A DNA stretch of 64,000 nucleotides from Rhododendron vialii (GCF_030253575.1 NC_080557.1:47086501-47150500), one strand, 5' to 3'; counted from the first letter of the stretch, positions 1 to 15,252 are shown. Notes: a model not told the origin generated them from the sequence alone. Numbers and translations: made by a program.

Positions 1-618
1 CCAAATAAATTCAGTTGTGTTCAAATAGGTGGTGGTCTTGTGATTTTGGAGAAGGTAGATCCATGATTGATCCATTTGTTTTTTTATTTGTATTCTTTGA
101 ATTTTTTTAATCTCAGTTTATACTTCCTTACGTTTTGTATTGTTCGATGTTGTAAATACTTTAAAAAAAAGCTTTTAAAAAAATCGCTAAAAACCAAGAA
201 ATATCCATTATTTTAAAAAATTAAGACCCAAGGGGGTCACGTGCCCCTGGAATTTTATCACATAATATTTCTTTTTTCAACAAACTTTTTATTTTGTTTT
301 CCTACGCCTATTCAAAAGATTTTAGAAGAATTGAAAATTTTGGGTATTGGGTTTATTGTGTTGTCGTGGATTTCCAACTACATCAATGGACCCCTTCAAG
401 ATTTGACATGTAATCTGCTATTTATTGATAAATTTTCATAATTAAAAACTCGGCAGAGTTAATTGTAAGAAAAATTAATAATGAATGTAAAGCCTTTTGT
501 GCTTACGTTTTAGTGTTTTAGTGTTTCTGAGAAGATCTGACCCATTGATCATAGTATTGAACAATTTAGATTGCGACTGTCTCCTCGAGTTCAAAACATG
601 AACCAAAGACGATCAGAC
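1..618. other. Intergenic, no gene recognised
   Basis: AT-rich sequence with homopolymer runs. No open frame with recognisable protein features and no clear repeat structure were seen. Confidence 0.5.
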
Positions 619-1107
619 TTATTGACATTTTTGGTCTCCAAAGTATTACTCGCGTTCCCTTTTAGTCCCTAACCTATCAATTGCGTGAAATTGGTCCCCA
701 ATGTTTCAATTTTGTGTTTAAAAGGTCCCCACAATTAATTTCGTAGTCTCTTTCCATCAAAATGATTGAAAAAATTACAAATATTACCCTTAAAATTTAT
801 AACTACATTTTAGTTAAGCCCCTATCCTATTTCTATAAAGTTTATTCAAATCTTTTTCACATTTGTTTGTTTTGCATCATTTTTTTTTAATTATTGATTC
901 ATTTCGAAGAGAGAAATTCAAAAGCTAAAAATTAAAATCGAAAGTAATTTTTTTTGAATAAATTACGACAATAATCCAAAAAATTGTCTATTCCGGCCAC
1001 TGCCGCTCATAAGTCACTTACCACAGCAATCACCCACCGCCTTTGCCACTTCAACCCACCATAGCCACCCATTCAAGTCACCACCTCATAGAACCCACGT
1101 ATATTAA

Positions 1108-1616
1108 GGCCTGTTTTTTAGAAATCAAAAAGCTAGATTACTTTTTCGTCTTTATTCAAAAAAATCATTTTTAGTTTTGCATTCATTTTTCGTGGATTAT
1201 TGGTTTGCCTCAACAAGATGAATCTAAAATGAAAAAAATCAAGATAATTTTCTTTAAAAAGTTCATTAAAAACAAACCAATAATAAGTTTTTAAGTTTGG
1301 TTAATAAGTTTTTAAACCCAAAACCCTTAAACACTACCCTAGGGTTTACGGTTAGGGGTTAGGGTTTAAAAACTTAATAACCAAACTAATTTTTTTGGAA
1401 TAAAGACAAAAAAAAGTTATCATAATTTTTTGTGGATTATTGGTTGGTTTTTATGAACTTTTTAAAGAAAATTATCTTAATTTTTTATTTTTTAGATTCC
1501 TCTTGTCGATACAAATCAATAATCCACGAAAAATGGATACTAAACTAAAAATTAAAAAAAAAATTGAATAAAGACAAAAAAAGTAATCCAACCTTTTGAT
1601 TTCTTGAAAACAGGCC
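1108..1616. mobile_element. Nested MITE with long terminal inverted repeats
   Basis: Termini are GGCCTGTTTT and AAAACAGGCC, with about 160-170 bp of inverted similarity on each side (1108-1270 against 1430-1616), flanked on both sides by TTAA. The centre contains short telomere-like GGGTTTA/TAAACCC stretches in inverted order. It interrupts the larger foldback element and is therefore the younger insertion. It may be Tourist/PIF-Harbinger-like, but the palindromic flank leaves this open. Confidence 0.65.
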
Positions 1617-2062
1617 TTAATATATGTACATTTTTTTTATTCGAGTATGTATGTTTATTTACTTTCTAACTTCTTTTATATATTTACGTATATGCCATAT
1701 GAAAGATAAGGTAAATGACTCATATATGCATAAAGATAGAACAATGAATGAGGGAGAGGGGCCAGAACATAAGCGATAATGGGGGAGTCAAACTTTGACA
1801 GTTATGAATTCTATGAGGTGGTGACTTGAATAGGTGGCTATGGTACAGGTTGAAGTGGCAAAGGTGGTGAGTGATTGCGGTGACAAGTGAGTTACGAGAG
1901 GTCGTGGCCGGAACAAACAATTTTTTAAATATTATTGTCATAATTTATTCAAAAAAATTTACCTCCATAACAATTTTTAGTTTTTAAATTCCTCTGATTG
2001 AGACGAATTAATAATCCAAAAAAATTACGCAAAACAAACAAATAGAAAAAAAGATGGAAATT

Positions 2063-2152
2063 GATTTTGCCACTCCCCCTCTCACAAAATAAATCATCTA
2101 ATCAAGACATAAAGGAGAGTGACATTAACAAAAACAAGGGAGTGGCAAAATC
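2063..2152. mobile_element. 90-bp MITE
   Basis: Inverted ends GATTTTGCCACTCCC and GGGAGTGGCAAAATC enclose a short AT-rich core. A related small element with GATTTTGTCACT ends lies at 34345-34455. Confidence 0.55.
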
Positions 2153-2478
2153 ACTCCCCAAAATGATTCGAATAAACTTTATAGAAATAGGGTAGGGGCT
2201 TAACTGAAATGTAGTTATAAATCTTAAGGGTGATATTTGTAATTTTCTCAATTATTTTGACGAGGCTACGGAGTTAACGGTGAAGACCTTTTAAACACAA
2301 AATTGAAACATTGGTGATCAATTCCGAGCAATTGGTAGATTGGGGATTAAAACGGAATGCGAGTAATACTTTGGGGACTAAAAATGTCAATAAACCAAGA
2401 GGATCCGTTTCCAATACATACTCCCCTCCTCCAGCTAGGGTATAACAAAACGAAACTGATTCCCCCCAATCCTCCTAA

Positions 2479-4170
<1,692 letters not shown>

Positions 4171-4189
4171 TCGCCATGTATGTTCACTA

Positions 4190-4361
4190 TTCTGTGTGTG
4201 TGTGTGTGTTTTCTTTGTCATTTGGATGAAGGACAAATATCGATTGGCATACGTGTGCAATAATTTTGACACTCTTCACTATTCCTTGTGTGTGTGTGTG
4301 TATCTCTGTCTTCTTTGTCATTGGGTGGAGGACAGATATCAATAGGCTTGTGAGTTTGATA
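4190..4361 (+). repeat. Diverged tandem duplication with (TG)n in the NKAP 3' flank
   Basis: Two ~85-bp copies each begin with a (TG)7-9 tract and continue TTCTTTGTCATT, then GGACAAATATC or GGACAGATATC. They start about 20 bp after the NKAP stop and so probably lie in the 3' UTR. Confidence 0.6.
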
Positions 4362-7148
4362 AAATTGAGCCTGTTTCATATTTTTTAGGGGTTTTGAATT
4401 GTAACTTTCCACCGTCTTAGCTGATTTTTATGCCTAGCTTGTGTTCTACAAGGAATCACTCAATCTGTAATTTGATTTACAATGAATAGAGAGAGGAGGG
4501 TGGTTCAATGTGTTTATTAAAAGCTGGATAAAATATTTAAGGAATTATGCCATTCAAGCATGTGATGGTTAGGCTTTGGAGGAAATGGCTCGTCTTAGGT
4601 TTACAACTGCCTTGTGCAAGAGTTACATCCTTGTCATTCAATAGCTAATTGACTTCCATAGTGTTGGTGTTCTGGGGCATTTGCAATGGAGGTGAATTTT
4701 GGCCTTTTAAAAAGGCTGGGTTGGCCGGTTGGGTAATAATGTTTACACAAATATGAAACTCTTGGAAGCTAAATAGAGATTTTTTTTTGAGGTTACGGAT
4801 GCCAAAGGATCCCACATGAAAAGCTCCCACCTATGAACGTATGGATTAGACACTGCAGTGATGATTTAATGCACAAATAAGTTTAAATGTATAGTTTCGT
4901 CTATGGAATATGCAGAAACACTTGGAATCTTGCTTAAAGTTCAAAGATGAGGGCAGAATATGGCAATCGATTTTGAAAAGGCAACGTGCAGATCCAAATA
5001 TTATCATTAGAGTTGAATTTGAGCCCACTATCCTTTGTAAATTGTTGTATGCTTTTCTTTCTTGTATTTTTGGTCGGTCCCAAATTGAAGCAACTTGAGG
5101 TGAAATGTGATAATGCACTAATTGTGTTCATGTTTGATGATATGTTATGTGGTAGCTATTCCATGAAGTTTCATATAATAAAAGTGACTCTGAAAAAGGA
5201 ATTGTTCATTCAGAAATGTTGTCTCTTGATCCTAGGACTTGGGAGTGGAACAGGTCTATATGCTTTATAAGCTGCAGCCCCCATCTCCTTCTTGAGTATG
5301 TCAGTTGGAAGCAAAATTATGATATGCATATTACCATTGGGAGCAGGTGCATGGTTTTTGTGATCGTAATAAACTTCCTTTACCAAATAACCATGTTGCT
5401 CTGCTGTGGGTACTTCCTACTTTGTTTTTTTCCCCCACTGTATTTTGGTCCACATGTTTCTATGTACCTTAGACTTAAATCCCAGCTATTTGAGGAAAGT
5501 TAATGTGGGTATCCGGAAGAGGATTGCCATGTGGCACTTACCGGCGGGTCCAATACCCCTCATCTTCACCTGCATCATTTTATTTATTGTTATATCTTTT
5601 CCACCTCTACAATATCGAAAAAATGACATGCACATTTTACCATGATGAGCAAACTGTCATATCCACGGGCCTTGGCCGCCCCCTTCTCACTGGTTCCTAA
5701 TGAATCACGTGTATCAGGGTTTTCTTTTTTCTTGTCTTTCCTTTTTTCAATTGCTATGGTCCTTATTAAAAATATGCTTGTTTAAGGCTTTCTTCCATCA
5801 TGCTTGTCAGCGAGTTGTATGAGTAGAGTTTTCTCCTACACCGGCTAGTCACGAGTTATGAGAAAAAGGGGATCATGTGTCTCACCGTGAGATGATATAA
5901 GTTTTCAGCCTCATGACATGCCTTGAATGGCATAACCTGAATGTTGATGTTAGATAATTCAGCGCATTATAAGATTAGGCTTAGATGTGAACTAAGACAA
6001 CCTTAAGGTAAAAGGGGATGAGGGAAGGGGAAGCAATGATCAGTTGGGTGGGGATCCCGGTGGTTCCTAGAGTCCATTTGGGAAGTCACCTATACCCGTG
6101 AGGTGATGACTCGAGGCTCTATGTATGAGAATGGGATATGTCCATGCGGCTGTGCCAGGGGGCTGCCTTGTCAATTGTCATCCAAATGGAGAAGACTTGT
6201 ACGCATGAACGTGTCTGCAGCTACTCGAGGTGGCTGCCTCTGTGAAGTTTGATCTATCTCAGCCAATACCAAATTGTGGGATGTGGTTCCAACTTCCAAG
6301 TAGGGATGCTGTATGGACTATGCAATGCAATGCTCTTCTAGGAAGGGGGACCACATTTTTCCTTCTTTAATAATCTTCCTGGTACCTCCCCTCATTGAAC
6401 CCGCAAACCCTTCACTCTACCTTCGCTTCATTGTTTGCCTGCTTGCTTCTCAACAATGGAACCTTATAAGCCAGTAGGCAAACAGACTTCTGAGTTTGAT
6501 TGCGAGGTGCTGTCACTAATACCTGTTGATCATCAACTAGTGCGAAAATATTGGAACCCTGCTGCACTTTCGTTCTCTCATGATTCTTCTCTTGATAGGT
6601 TTTCCATTTTCATGATTTTCAGAGCTCAGGCGTGAGAAGGAAAGGCTCAATTCTTCTCTCCATCCTCAGCCATGTACTCTAGTGAAAGGAAGTATCTTAC
6701 GATAGGAGACCACTTCACTTAGCAGATATTTCTCCTTTCTAGGATTAGTCTTTACGTGATTTTTGCTGACGGAATGTGTATTCCTCTAGCTCATGAGTTG
6801 CATGACCACACTCTTGTAGCAAGTAGTGGTTCACGGTATGGGTGTGGAGGCTGCACTTTGATTGTGTACTAGATCTGCACAAGCTTGAGCTTGCGAGGGT
6901 GCATAATGGTTGGGCCAAGGCAATGTGCCTGGACCAACTCAATGTGCCAAAAGTGTAAAGAGACTGTCAATTTAAACTCCAAGACATTGGGTGTCTTGAT
7001 CTACGTTGATGGGATGACATCTCAACTTGGAAGGAGCAATATAAAGAAGTACACATGTTCTTCGATGAGGCTTCTACATCCTGTATAGTGCTGGCATGCA
7101 AAGGCTATTGGTGACATGTGGTGAGGGCGGACTATAAGTCCTCACTTC
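4362..7148. other. Intergenic, nothing recognised
   Basis: Short open frames occur (for example 6435-6635) but none shows a known domain, convincing splice context or sustained length. It may include the end of the NKAP 3' UTR and decayed transposon sequence. Confidence 0.4.
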
Positions 7149-7156
7149 CTATTTGG

Positions 7157-7328
7157 CAGTGTTCTAAAACAAGGATCTAATCGGTGATTAATCACTGGCG
7201 GGGCCTATCTGATTAGGTCCGACTAACGATTAATTGCCGATTACTAATTAATATGCACCGCTTAATCCGATTATTCGCTCGAAGGGGGCCGACCGCCCGA
7301 CTAGTGCCTAGCGACTTTTAGAACATTG
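7157..7328. mobile_element. hAT-type MITE
   Basis: A 172-bp element with inverted ends CAGTGTTCTAAAA and TTTTAGAACATTG, flanked by a perfect 8-bp direct repeat CTATTTGG (7149-7156 and 7329-7336). The 8-bp duplication and CA(G/A)TG termini fit the hAT superfamily. Confidence 0.85.
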
Positions 7329-7336
7329 CTATTTGG

Positions 7337-9859
7337 AACTTATTGCTATTTACGTTTGCTATCCAAGTTGGAGAGACACACTCTTAAGAGTCTGAGACTG
7401 GAATTCGGGAGACACTCTGAGTCTAAAAAACTATTAGTTATGTAATTTGGGAGATATCTGTGGAATTATTAGTTGGATATGGCTCTTAGAAAATTGAAGA
7501 TGTTCACTGAGGTGAATTGAAATCATGGCCTGATGCTACTAGGGTATCAACCACAGAGGGAAATGAATAAGAACGACTTAATTTTGTGCTGAGATAAGAT
7601 TCAGATTCATAGTTTGGTTTGTAGAGAACTGTTTCCAGCTTGGTAAACTTCTTTGTTTTATTTTATTATTATTATTTTTGTGACATCAATGGGAAGATTT
7701 GTCTGCTATACAACTGCAACATGTCGTTGCCATTAGTTAATTGATTTGTCCTGCTCCTTTTATCTTATGGCAGCAGGGGTTCAAGCTCTAGTTTCAGCGC
7801 TGTGGAGAGAAGGAACGTATCTGTTCCAGAATCACATGGGGTTTTGTCGAATCACAATCGCTAGCTGAAGCCAGCCTATACAAGTTCTATTGAGGGTTAT
7901 GTAGATCATCGGGCAGAGAGAATTCATTGTTCCGTGCAAAATCTGGTGTCTTTCGAGTGATTACCTTTTCTGAGCACCATCACGTTCAGATGCTTCATTT
8001 ATGACCCCCTGCTGTTAACAGAATCAAATTGTATTTGTGATGACAATCCCTTGTGTTTTTCTTGCTGGATGATAATCATCCCTAGTTTGCTTTTCTTTCA
8101 AACATCCTTTATCTGTCTGAATTTTATGTACGACTCAAAGCTATTTTTCCATAATTTTGTCTTGGGGGATGCATATGATGATATTGAGTGTTTGTGGGCT
8201 ATACAAATCTTTAACTAGTCCTGTTGAGCCCTTTACATTTTGTTTAGCTGAGTAGGGATAAACAAGAAGGAAAATGGGGTCATGTAGACCCCTTTTGTTT
8301 TCTTTCTGGATTATAGTGATTTATTGTTATGGATTTCACTCCTATTTGTTTTGCCGAATGTTGATAGAACCACACGCATATTTACGCACAAGCTCACATT
8401 TACGTTTTACACAGCTATGTGGGCCTTAAATGGAGGTAGGGATAGCTTTGACCTTTGATCAGGGATTTAGGGCTGCAAAAGAATCGTGCGAGCAACTCAA
8501 GGCTTAACTTGTTAGGGCTCGGCTCGATTTGTTTGGTAATCGAACCGAGCTCGAGCTTGAGTTTCGAGCTAATTTAGTAAATGAGCCGAACTTAATGCTC
8601 TGAAACTCGGCTTGGCTCTGCTCTGCTCAGTTGTATGTGTCGGTTCGAGGTTGGGCACAAGTATAATCTAACATAACCTGAGAATGTATAGGTTCGAGGT
8701 TTTAAAAGGTGAATGATGCTAATAATAGCGCCCACTTATTAGGTAGGTCTTTCTACATTTCGGGCTAAATGATGGCGCATGCATAAATGCCACCCACCCT
8801 GCAACAACACTGTCAAATTGTGTCAATAACCTCACGAAATACTCATGTGATCAAACCTTTTTTTTTTTAATAACTTAGGCGTTTGGACCGACTAGCTTAC
8901 GTGTACATCGATTAATTTGGGAGACCAATTTCATAGTTTGTATGCTAATAAGGATCTAATTAACGCTAGAGCAAAGCTCTATAGGAATTAGCCCCAAATG
9001 AATTAATACGAGTATTACTAATTACAAGAGCGATACTTTTTACGATAACGAAATTAAAGTCATGTCTCCAGTTATTTTTATTCCTTTTACTAAGACGCAT
9101 TAGTAGCTATATTTTTGAGATTCGAGTGTCCTGAATAGATTGCATTGCGCATGCAACTACATTACACTCTCAATCTTAGATTTATTAATTAGAACATGGT
9201 AAAGAAATAGTAGTTCTACAATCACTTGGCCGTATTCTTCAGCATAATCCATTCATTTTTTTTTTGCTTTAGGATAGGGCAAAGTGCAAACTAATGGCAA
9301 GACAAGACACAGATCGTCAAAGTCGATCATGACAAAGAGATGTCGATAATCATCACCAACTTGTGGCATGGATTCAAGCATTGATACCCTCTATGATGAT
9401 GAGTATGCCTCATGAGAGAGAGAGAGAGAGAGAGAGAGTAGAGTTCAATCCCCACAGGCATGCATATTGAGATTATAGATAGATAAGCATGGGCCCAACT
9501 TTGGGGATGTGGTGGGGTCATGAAGCCCGAATAGTAGTGATCAGTTGGAGCCATCATCACATGGACAATTGGACATGATCAGAGCTCAGGGTGGACATGG
9601 AGAACACACATGATTTTCCCTTATTGGACGGGCCTCTGTTTTTCTGGCTCTTTATATATACAAAAAATAGTAATAATAAGGGGACAATCTTGATTAGGGT
9701 TGTTAAATAGCTATGACTATCTATATATAATGGTTACTCGTTAAAAGGCCCAGGGCAAACAAACAAGACAAATGTTTCGTAAAGCAATTAACTTGCCTCC
9801 ATACTTCATTTTCTTTGTCATTTTAAGGCAGTAATTGTGCTTTTCGCAGGTGAGCGGCA
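7337..9859. other. Intergenic, nothing coding recognised
   Basis: Contains a degenerate patch rich in GAGCTCG/CGAGCT near 8510-8620 and a (GA)n microsatellite at about 9415-9438. No supported gene. Confidence 0.4.
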
Positions 9860-11610
9860 AGATTAAAGCTCTCAGAAGAGACCTGCTATTCCCCCCCCCC
9901 CCCGACTCACCCCCCCTCCCCGGCTCCACCGCCCTTTCCCATAGTACCCCTCTCTCTCTCTATCCCTTTTTTTTCTTTCTTTCTTTCCCAGTTTGTTCTT
10001 TTCTTTTCTTTTTTCCTGTTATTACCGGTTTGGTTTTTTTTTTTTTTTTTCATTTTATTTCTTTTTCTTTCTTTCCAATTTGAATTTTTTTTCTCTTTAA
10101 AAATAGGTTCAAGTCTAATTCTAGACTTTGTAAAGTAATTGAGAGAAAAAAAAAAGTGTTTAAATTGATTATGTTTATCCGACTGTTTTATTTTTCTTTT
10201 TTTGTCCTTTATAGATTAAAATATATACTTACGAAAATAAGTGTTTTAATTTTCAATCCGTTTGAACCAGTGCAAAGATGTTATTTTTCTGATCATTTCA
10301 TCCTAAATGGTCGTAATAAATTTTTGGCTTCAAGGCCTTTCAATGGACATTCTAAGAGAGTCTTGAAATTAAATAATGAGCCTTAGGGTGTTTGTTGAAA
10401 GGCTTTAAACCAAAAAATTCATTATAACCATTTAAAATAAAATAATTAAAAAAAACGATCTTTGCTCTGATTTAACTGAATTGAAAATTAAAGCACTTAA
10501 ATTCTTGAATTATATTTTTAAATATACAAATAGTGTATTTATAGAAATTAAATAAATAAGATATAAGTTATTAAATAAATAAAAAATTAAAAAGTAGGCG
10601 GCCCGAGGGCTCTGCTGTCCCCATTGGCACAGTAGCCCCTACGAAAAACGTTTCCGTTTTAGTTTAAAAAAAAAAATAGAAACCAGCCATTTGCAATCAT
10701 ATGGAGTAGAAACGTAATTTGAAGCAACATTCTACTGAATCAGTTAAGAGGATCTATGCTAAATAATGGTTAATAAATTTATTAAATTGTACTATAGTTA
10801 AAAAAAAGTAATCCTAAATATAACATTTGTATTCTGGATTAGTATGTCGTTTGCAAAATACATTTCGTAATTAGTTCCCGAACGCTAATTGTAATCTTAA
10901 TGAATTTTTTGCTTTACGGCCTTTCAACGAGCACCCTAAGACTCATTATTTAGTTTAAGAACTCTCTTAGGGTGTTCATTGAAAGGCCTTGGACTGGTTC
11001 ATTATTTAGTGTTCATTGAAACGTCGTTTTTTATTATTATTTTATTTTAAATGGTTATAATGAATTTTTTGGTTTAAGGCCTTTCAACAAACATCTTAAG
11101 GCTCATTATTTAGTTTCAAGACTCTCTTAGGGTGTCCATTGAAAGGCCTTAAAGCCAAAAATTTATTACGACCATTTAGGATGAAATGATCAAAAAAATA
11201 ACATCTTTGCACTGGTTCAAACGGATTGAAATTTGAAACATTTATTTTCGTAACTATTTTTTTTAATCTATAAAGGACAAAAAAAGAAAAATAAAACAGT
11301 CGGATAAACATAATCAATTTAAACACTTTTTTTTCTCTCAATTACTTTACAAAGTCTAGAATTAGACTTGAACCTATTATTAAAGAGAAAAAAAAATTCA
11401 AACTGGAAAGAAAGAAAAAGAAATAAAATGAAAAAAAAAAAAAAAACCAAACCGGTAATAAAAAGAAAAAGAAAAGAAAAGAACAAACTGGGAAAGAAAG
11501 AAATGGGAGAGAGAGAGAGAGAGAGAGGGGGGTAATCTGGGAAAGGGAGGTGGGGCCGGGGGTGTGTCGGAGGGAATAGCAATTTACTCTCAGAATTAAT
11601 CGAGATACGG
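9860..11610. mobile_element. Foldback element, arms ~500 bp
   Basis: Left arm (~9860-10400) and right arm (~11090-11610) are inverted copies. Both read, from outside in, GCTATTCCC, a C/T-rich tract, CCCAGTTTGTTC, a T-rich tract, then TTCAATCCGTTTGAACCAGTG and GGCCTTTCAATGGACA. Two further short copies of the GGCCTTTCAA...AAAGGCCTT unit lie in the centre (10915-11095). No coding capacity. The same units recur at 52540-52990. Confidence 0.7.
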
Positions 11611-13549
11611 GTAAACTGGCTCGGACATTCTGAGTATCAAAATATATAAGCCAGTATGCGTATAACAAACAGCTACAATAAAAGCAAATCAAACGAGAAA
11701 ATAGTGCTGCAAAAAAAAGAGTAGATACATATTAAGTAAAATAGATATTAGAAATTCAAATTAGCGTCTGAATTGAATCATTTTTGAAAGATATACACAT
11801 CTTTGAGACCGAAATTAATGTCCTACCACTAGGTTGTGTTAGGAGTATATTTAACTCTAATAAAAGACTATGAGGACTCGAACCCGAGTAAGTCCAGCCA
11901 CTTATGAGTTTCAACCATTGAATTGAACCAACTATTTGAGCTCGACTGCTTCTGCTACGAGTTGCAACTTTATTTTCTCGTAGATATCCCCTCCTATCAA
12001 ATTAAAAACAAGACTAGAAAGAATCTTTTCGTCTTGACGAGATGAATCAATAATTCATAAAATATAGTTGCAAAACTGACAAATGCGATGAAAATTTAAA
12101 TAAGAATAAAAAAATTCAAAAATGCCGGAACTTAGCCTAATTGGTTTTCACGTGGGAGGGAAAGGGACATGAAAGAAGGATGCCGTGATAAATGAAATGA
12201 AAAGAAAGTTAACAGAGACGCATCAGAAAAACACAGTTGCAGACCCGGTCCAACTTTCCGTTTGTTGGTGGAACTCCAAATCCCCATTATTTTTCAACCC
12301 ATAAATGTTCAGAGAATTCGAAATGGATGGTTCAGAATTCAAAACGAATTCCACCGTTTCGAATTATGGAGAACTTTTCGTCTCAAATTCTGATTCTATG
12401 AATAGATGAAGGACCGGCGGAAGTAAGAAACATTACCAAAAAAATAAATGAGGTTAGAAAGTTACACACCTCGTATTACTTTTGTATATTAATCTCGGCA
12501 ATTTAACAAAGATTGGTAGTTCCGTCTTTCATTGATTGTGTAACGTGAATCCAATATGTGAATCCAATATTTGACCGTCACTATTTACGCAAAGGAAGGC
12601 TAATATGACTTGTAGACTTTAGAATATTGGCTCGTGGCATTTATCCAAATAAAAAGTGTGTATTGTAGCACTTTTCTATCTCTTTTGACCAAAGTATACG
12701 CGTGTTCTCGAATTGCTGCATTCTTTTTTACTAGTAATTTACAGTGCAAATCTCCAACAAATACGACATCCCGTGGATTGTGTTTTTTGGATACTATTAT
12801 TTTCTTGATTTTCAGACCGGTGGTTTTGCATAATTTGTTTGACCATGTAGATTTTGGTCTTTAAGGAAATATTCTCTGCTTTGGGGTACTGTCTTTTGTT
12901 GCAGCAGAATAGGCAGCAGAAGGCTTCAAGATCAAGTTTACATAAGGGTATTTGAGAGAGAGAGAGTCCTACTTTTTTCATATCTGTAGTCTGTAACGCT
13001 ATATTAAGAGGGACCCTTTCCAGCAAGCGTTCAGTAGCCTTTTCCAGACCGTTTCTCTCTCTCTCTCTCCACTTTTTTTGCTTTTGTGTTCAGTTTTCAC
13101 TGTTTCTCTGTCCCTCCTCCATTTCTGTCTCATTCCCACTTCAATTAAAATTCTGCTGTAACAAATTCTTCCAACTAGCAAAACCCTTTTTCCGTTTCTT
13201 AAAAACCATTGATACCTACCTTAAACATGTCTCCATACACATACAACCCAGCTCATTTGAAGCCCTCACAAGCAAATCTACAAGCATTTTGATAACATAT
13301 TTCTGCCAATCTTTATTCATTTCAGCTTCAATTCTTTTGAGGTCTGTATTTCTACCTGCTTTCCTCTTTCTGTATTTTCCTCTTTCTTTTGTGGGTTGCC
13401 TTGAATTCAACTCGGATTACGAGTACAACCCATTTGCTGTATACATTAGGTTTTTCTTGGTATGTTGGTTTTGAGAGTGTTTTGAAACTAGGGCTATAAT
13501 AGGTTTTGCACTGCTTTCTGTTTCTTGAATCTTCTTGTAGGGGGGAAAA
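11611..13549. other. Intergenic and 5' region of the DUF868 gene
   Basis: 11820-11945 resembles a dispersed repeat also seen at 55998-56215 (aligned blocks GACTATGAGG, CCATTGAATTGAACCAAC). From ~12950 to 13549 the sequence is pyrimidine-rich with CT/GA microsatellites (12955-12966, 13052-13069), typical of a plant promoter or 5' UTR. No separate gene was seen. Confidence 0.4.
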
Positions 13550-14455
13550 ATGAGAGACTTCCCTTCTTGTTTTGGTGAAAATGGGGTACAAATTTCTGAT
13601 TCTTCACCCTCAATCACCACTAGAACTGCCCAAAATCTAGTTGCTTGTGTCTACAAATGTGGATTCAGCGGCATTTCGTGCTTGATTACCATTACATGGA
13701 CCAAGAATTTAATGGGTCAAGGTCTCAGTGTTCAAATCGATGATTCCACCAATCAATCCCTCAGTAGATTCGATATAAAGCCATGGTTGTTCTCTAAGAG
13801 AAGAGGGTCCAAGAATTTAGAGGTGAACTCTAGTTCAATTGACATACATTGGGACTTGTCCTCTGCTAAATTTGGTTCAGGTCCAGAACCCCTTGAAGGT
13901 TTCTACTTAGCTGTGGTATGTGACCAAGAAATTGTTTTACTCATTGGGGACTTGAGAAAGGAGGCTTACAAGAGGATAGATGCAACACCTAATCCCTCGA
14001 AGGCCATTTTCATTGCGAAAAGAGAGAACATTTTCGGAAAGAAGTTTTACGGCGCTAAGGCACAGTTTTTCGAGAAGGGGCAAACTCATAGTGTCTCGAT
14101 TGAGTGTGATACAGCGGGTAGCAGCGACCCAACCCTTGTCATCCGAATAGACAGTAAAGCAGTAATGCAGGTGCAACGGTTGCGGTGGAAGTTTAGGGGA
14201 AACCACACCATCTTGGTGGATGGGCTTCCGGTAGAAGTGCTATGGGATGTTCATAACTGGTTGTTTGGTAATGTGGTTGGGGATGCGATTTTCATGTTCC
14301 AAACTTGTCATTCGTCTGAGAAGTACTTGTGGAGCAGCAGCGAATCCATCTCGGATCAGTCCATTTTGAGCTGGTCGTGTTCGCAGGGGGCAAGGGATTC
14401 TCAGTTACAAGGTCTTGGTTTCTCGCTCGTTTTGTGTGCTTGGAAGAATGAATAG
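13550..14455 (+). CDS. DUF868 family protein
   Basis: Single-exon, 301-aa plant protein of the DUF868 family, whose biochemical role is unknown. The N-terminal block (NLVACVYKCGFSGISCLITITWTKNL, ~residues 25-52), the DIHWDLSSAKFGSGPEPLEGFYLAVVCDQEIVLLIGDL segment (~98-135), KRENIFGKKFYG (~163-174) and the C-terminal LGFSLVLCAWKNE all match the family pattern as I know it. No signal peptide or membrane segment is evident. The start was chosen because it precedes the first family block and sits after a long pyrimidine-rich leader. Length is about normal for the family, with no breaks. Confidence 0.85.
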   Translation: MRDFPSCFGENGVQISDSSPSITTRTAQNLVACVYKCGFSGISCLITITWTKNLMGQGLSVQIDDSTNQSLSRFDIKPWLFSKRRGSKNLEVNSSSIDIHWDLSSAKFGSGPEPLEGFYLAVVCDQEIVLLIGDLRKEAYKRIDATPNPSKAIFIAKRENIFGKKFYGAKAQFFEKGQTHSVSIECDTAGSSDPTLVIRIDSKAVMQVQRLRWKFRGNHTILVDGLPVEVLWDVHNWLFGNVVGDAIFMFQTCHSSEKYLWSSSESISDQSILSWSCSQGARDSQLQGLGFSLVLCAWKNE

Positions 14456-14965
14456 AACCGCTTTCTTTCCTACTCGAGTGCTGAAATATTTGGGGTCAGA
14501 GTTTCAAATTCAGATCGTTGCGACTGTTTGGAATCCATATTATACGAGAAGACATCGCTTTCAACATTCAGAGAGCATGACTGTCTGGAATCAAGATTAT
14601 TCAAGAAGACATTGATGAGGAATGTGAGTGATACTATATGAGGGCATTCCCATACTTGCCTATTTTTTCAATTTAGCTCGAGAAGTTAATATTTAAGAAA
14701 ATTAGTTGCTCCGAGTTGTGTTTAAATATATGCTTAAACTAGCACATCCTTGTGAGGCTTGTGTTGTAGCCTTTGATGTAGGTTGATCTACAGATTTTCT
14801 GAATTACAAGGTTTTGGTTTCTAACTAATTCTGCTTGCTTGGAACAATGAAAACAAGTGTGTTCTTCCTATTCTGAGTGAGAATTCATTAAAGGTGATAA
14901 AATTATGAGTGATGTCTGCAAAACCTGCGATCTATCGACTATCAAGATTAGTTGATGTCAGTTGT

Positions 14966-15252
14966 GTTTTTTGTGTTTGCCTTTTGCTACTCTTTAAGGT
15001 GGAGAAGGGGGCCACCAGGCGTTACAACCTTTCTCTAGCGTGACCATAGGAAAACCCACGACGTTGGCTCCCGGAGGAGACCCGAGATCCATGGGTACGC
15101 ACTGCCCCACCTGAGGTTGAAGAAGCCAATGGGCGGATCATGAAATTCCGGGAGTGAGGGCACGCCGGCATGCCTCGAACCTGTGACCACGAGAGCCAAA
15201 CCCAGGGGGAGTAGAGTAACCCATTGCCATCTTGACTATCACCCAGGGTGGT
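14966..15252 (-). mobile_element. SINE-like element
   Basis: Flanked by an 11-bp direct repeat ATGTCAGTTGT (14955-14965 and 15253-15263). On the minus strand it carries a tRNA-like B-box (GGTTCGAGGC, near 15172-15181) and ends in A-rich sequence next to the 14966 side. It lies about 500 bp beyond the DUF868 stop. The A-box is not clear, so SINE is likely but not certain. Confidence 0.55.

Larger units (their letters stand above)
619..2393. mobile_element. Long foldback (inverted-repeat) element
   Basis: The outer ~230 bp at each end are inverted copies; both start TTATTGACATTTTT and continue through matching blocks such as AAAGTATTACTCGC. The inverted similarity runs inward: the block near 1000-1095 is mirrored near 1795-1915. 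A separate MITE (1108-1616) sits in the centre and a 90-bp one in the right arm. No transposase frame is visible, so it is non-autonomous. A target duplication was not resolved, so the superfamily is unassigned. Its right end lies only 91 bp before the NKAP-like start codon. Confidence 0.75.

Noticed and set aside
1320..1380. Interstitial telomere repeat (TTTAGGG-like)
   Set aside because: Only a few degenerate units in inverted order; they form the loop side of the nested MITE hairpin.
6435..6635. Possible exon (66-codon frame)
   Set aside because: No recognisable domain and no partner exon with matching splice sites.
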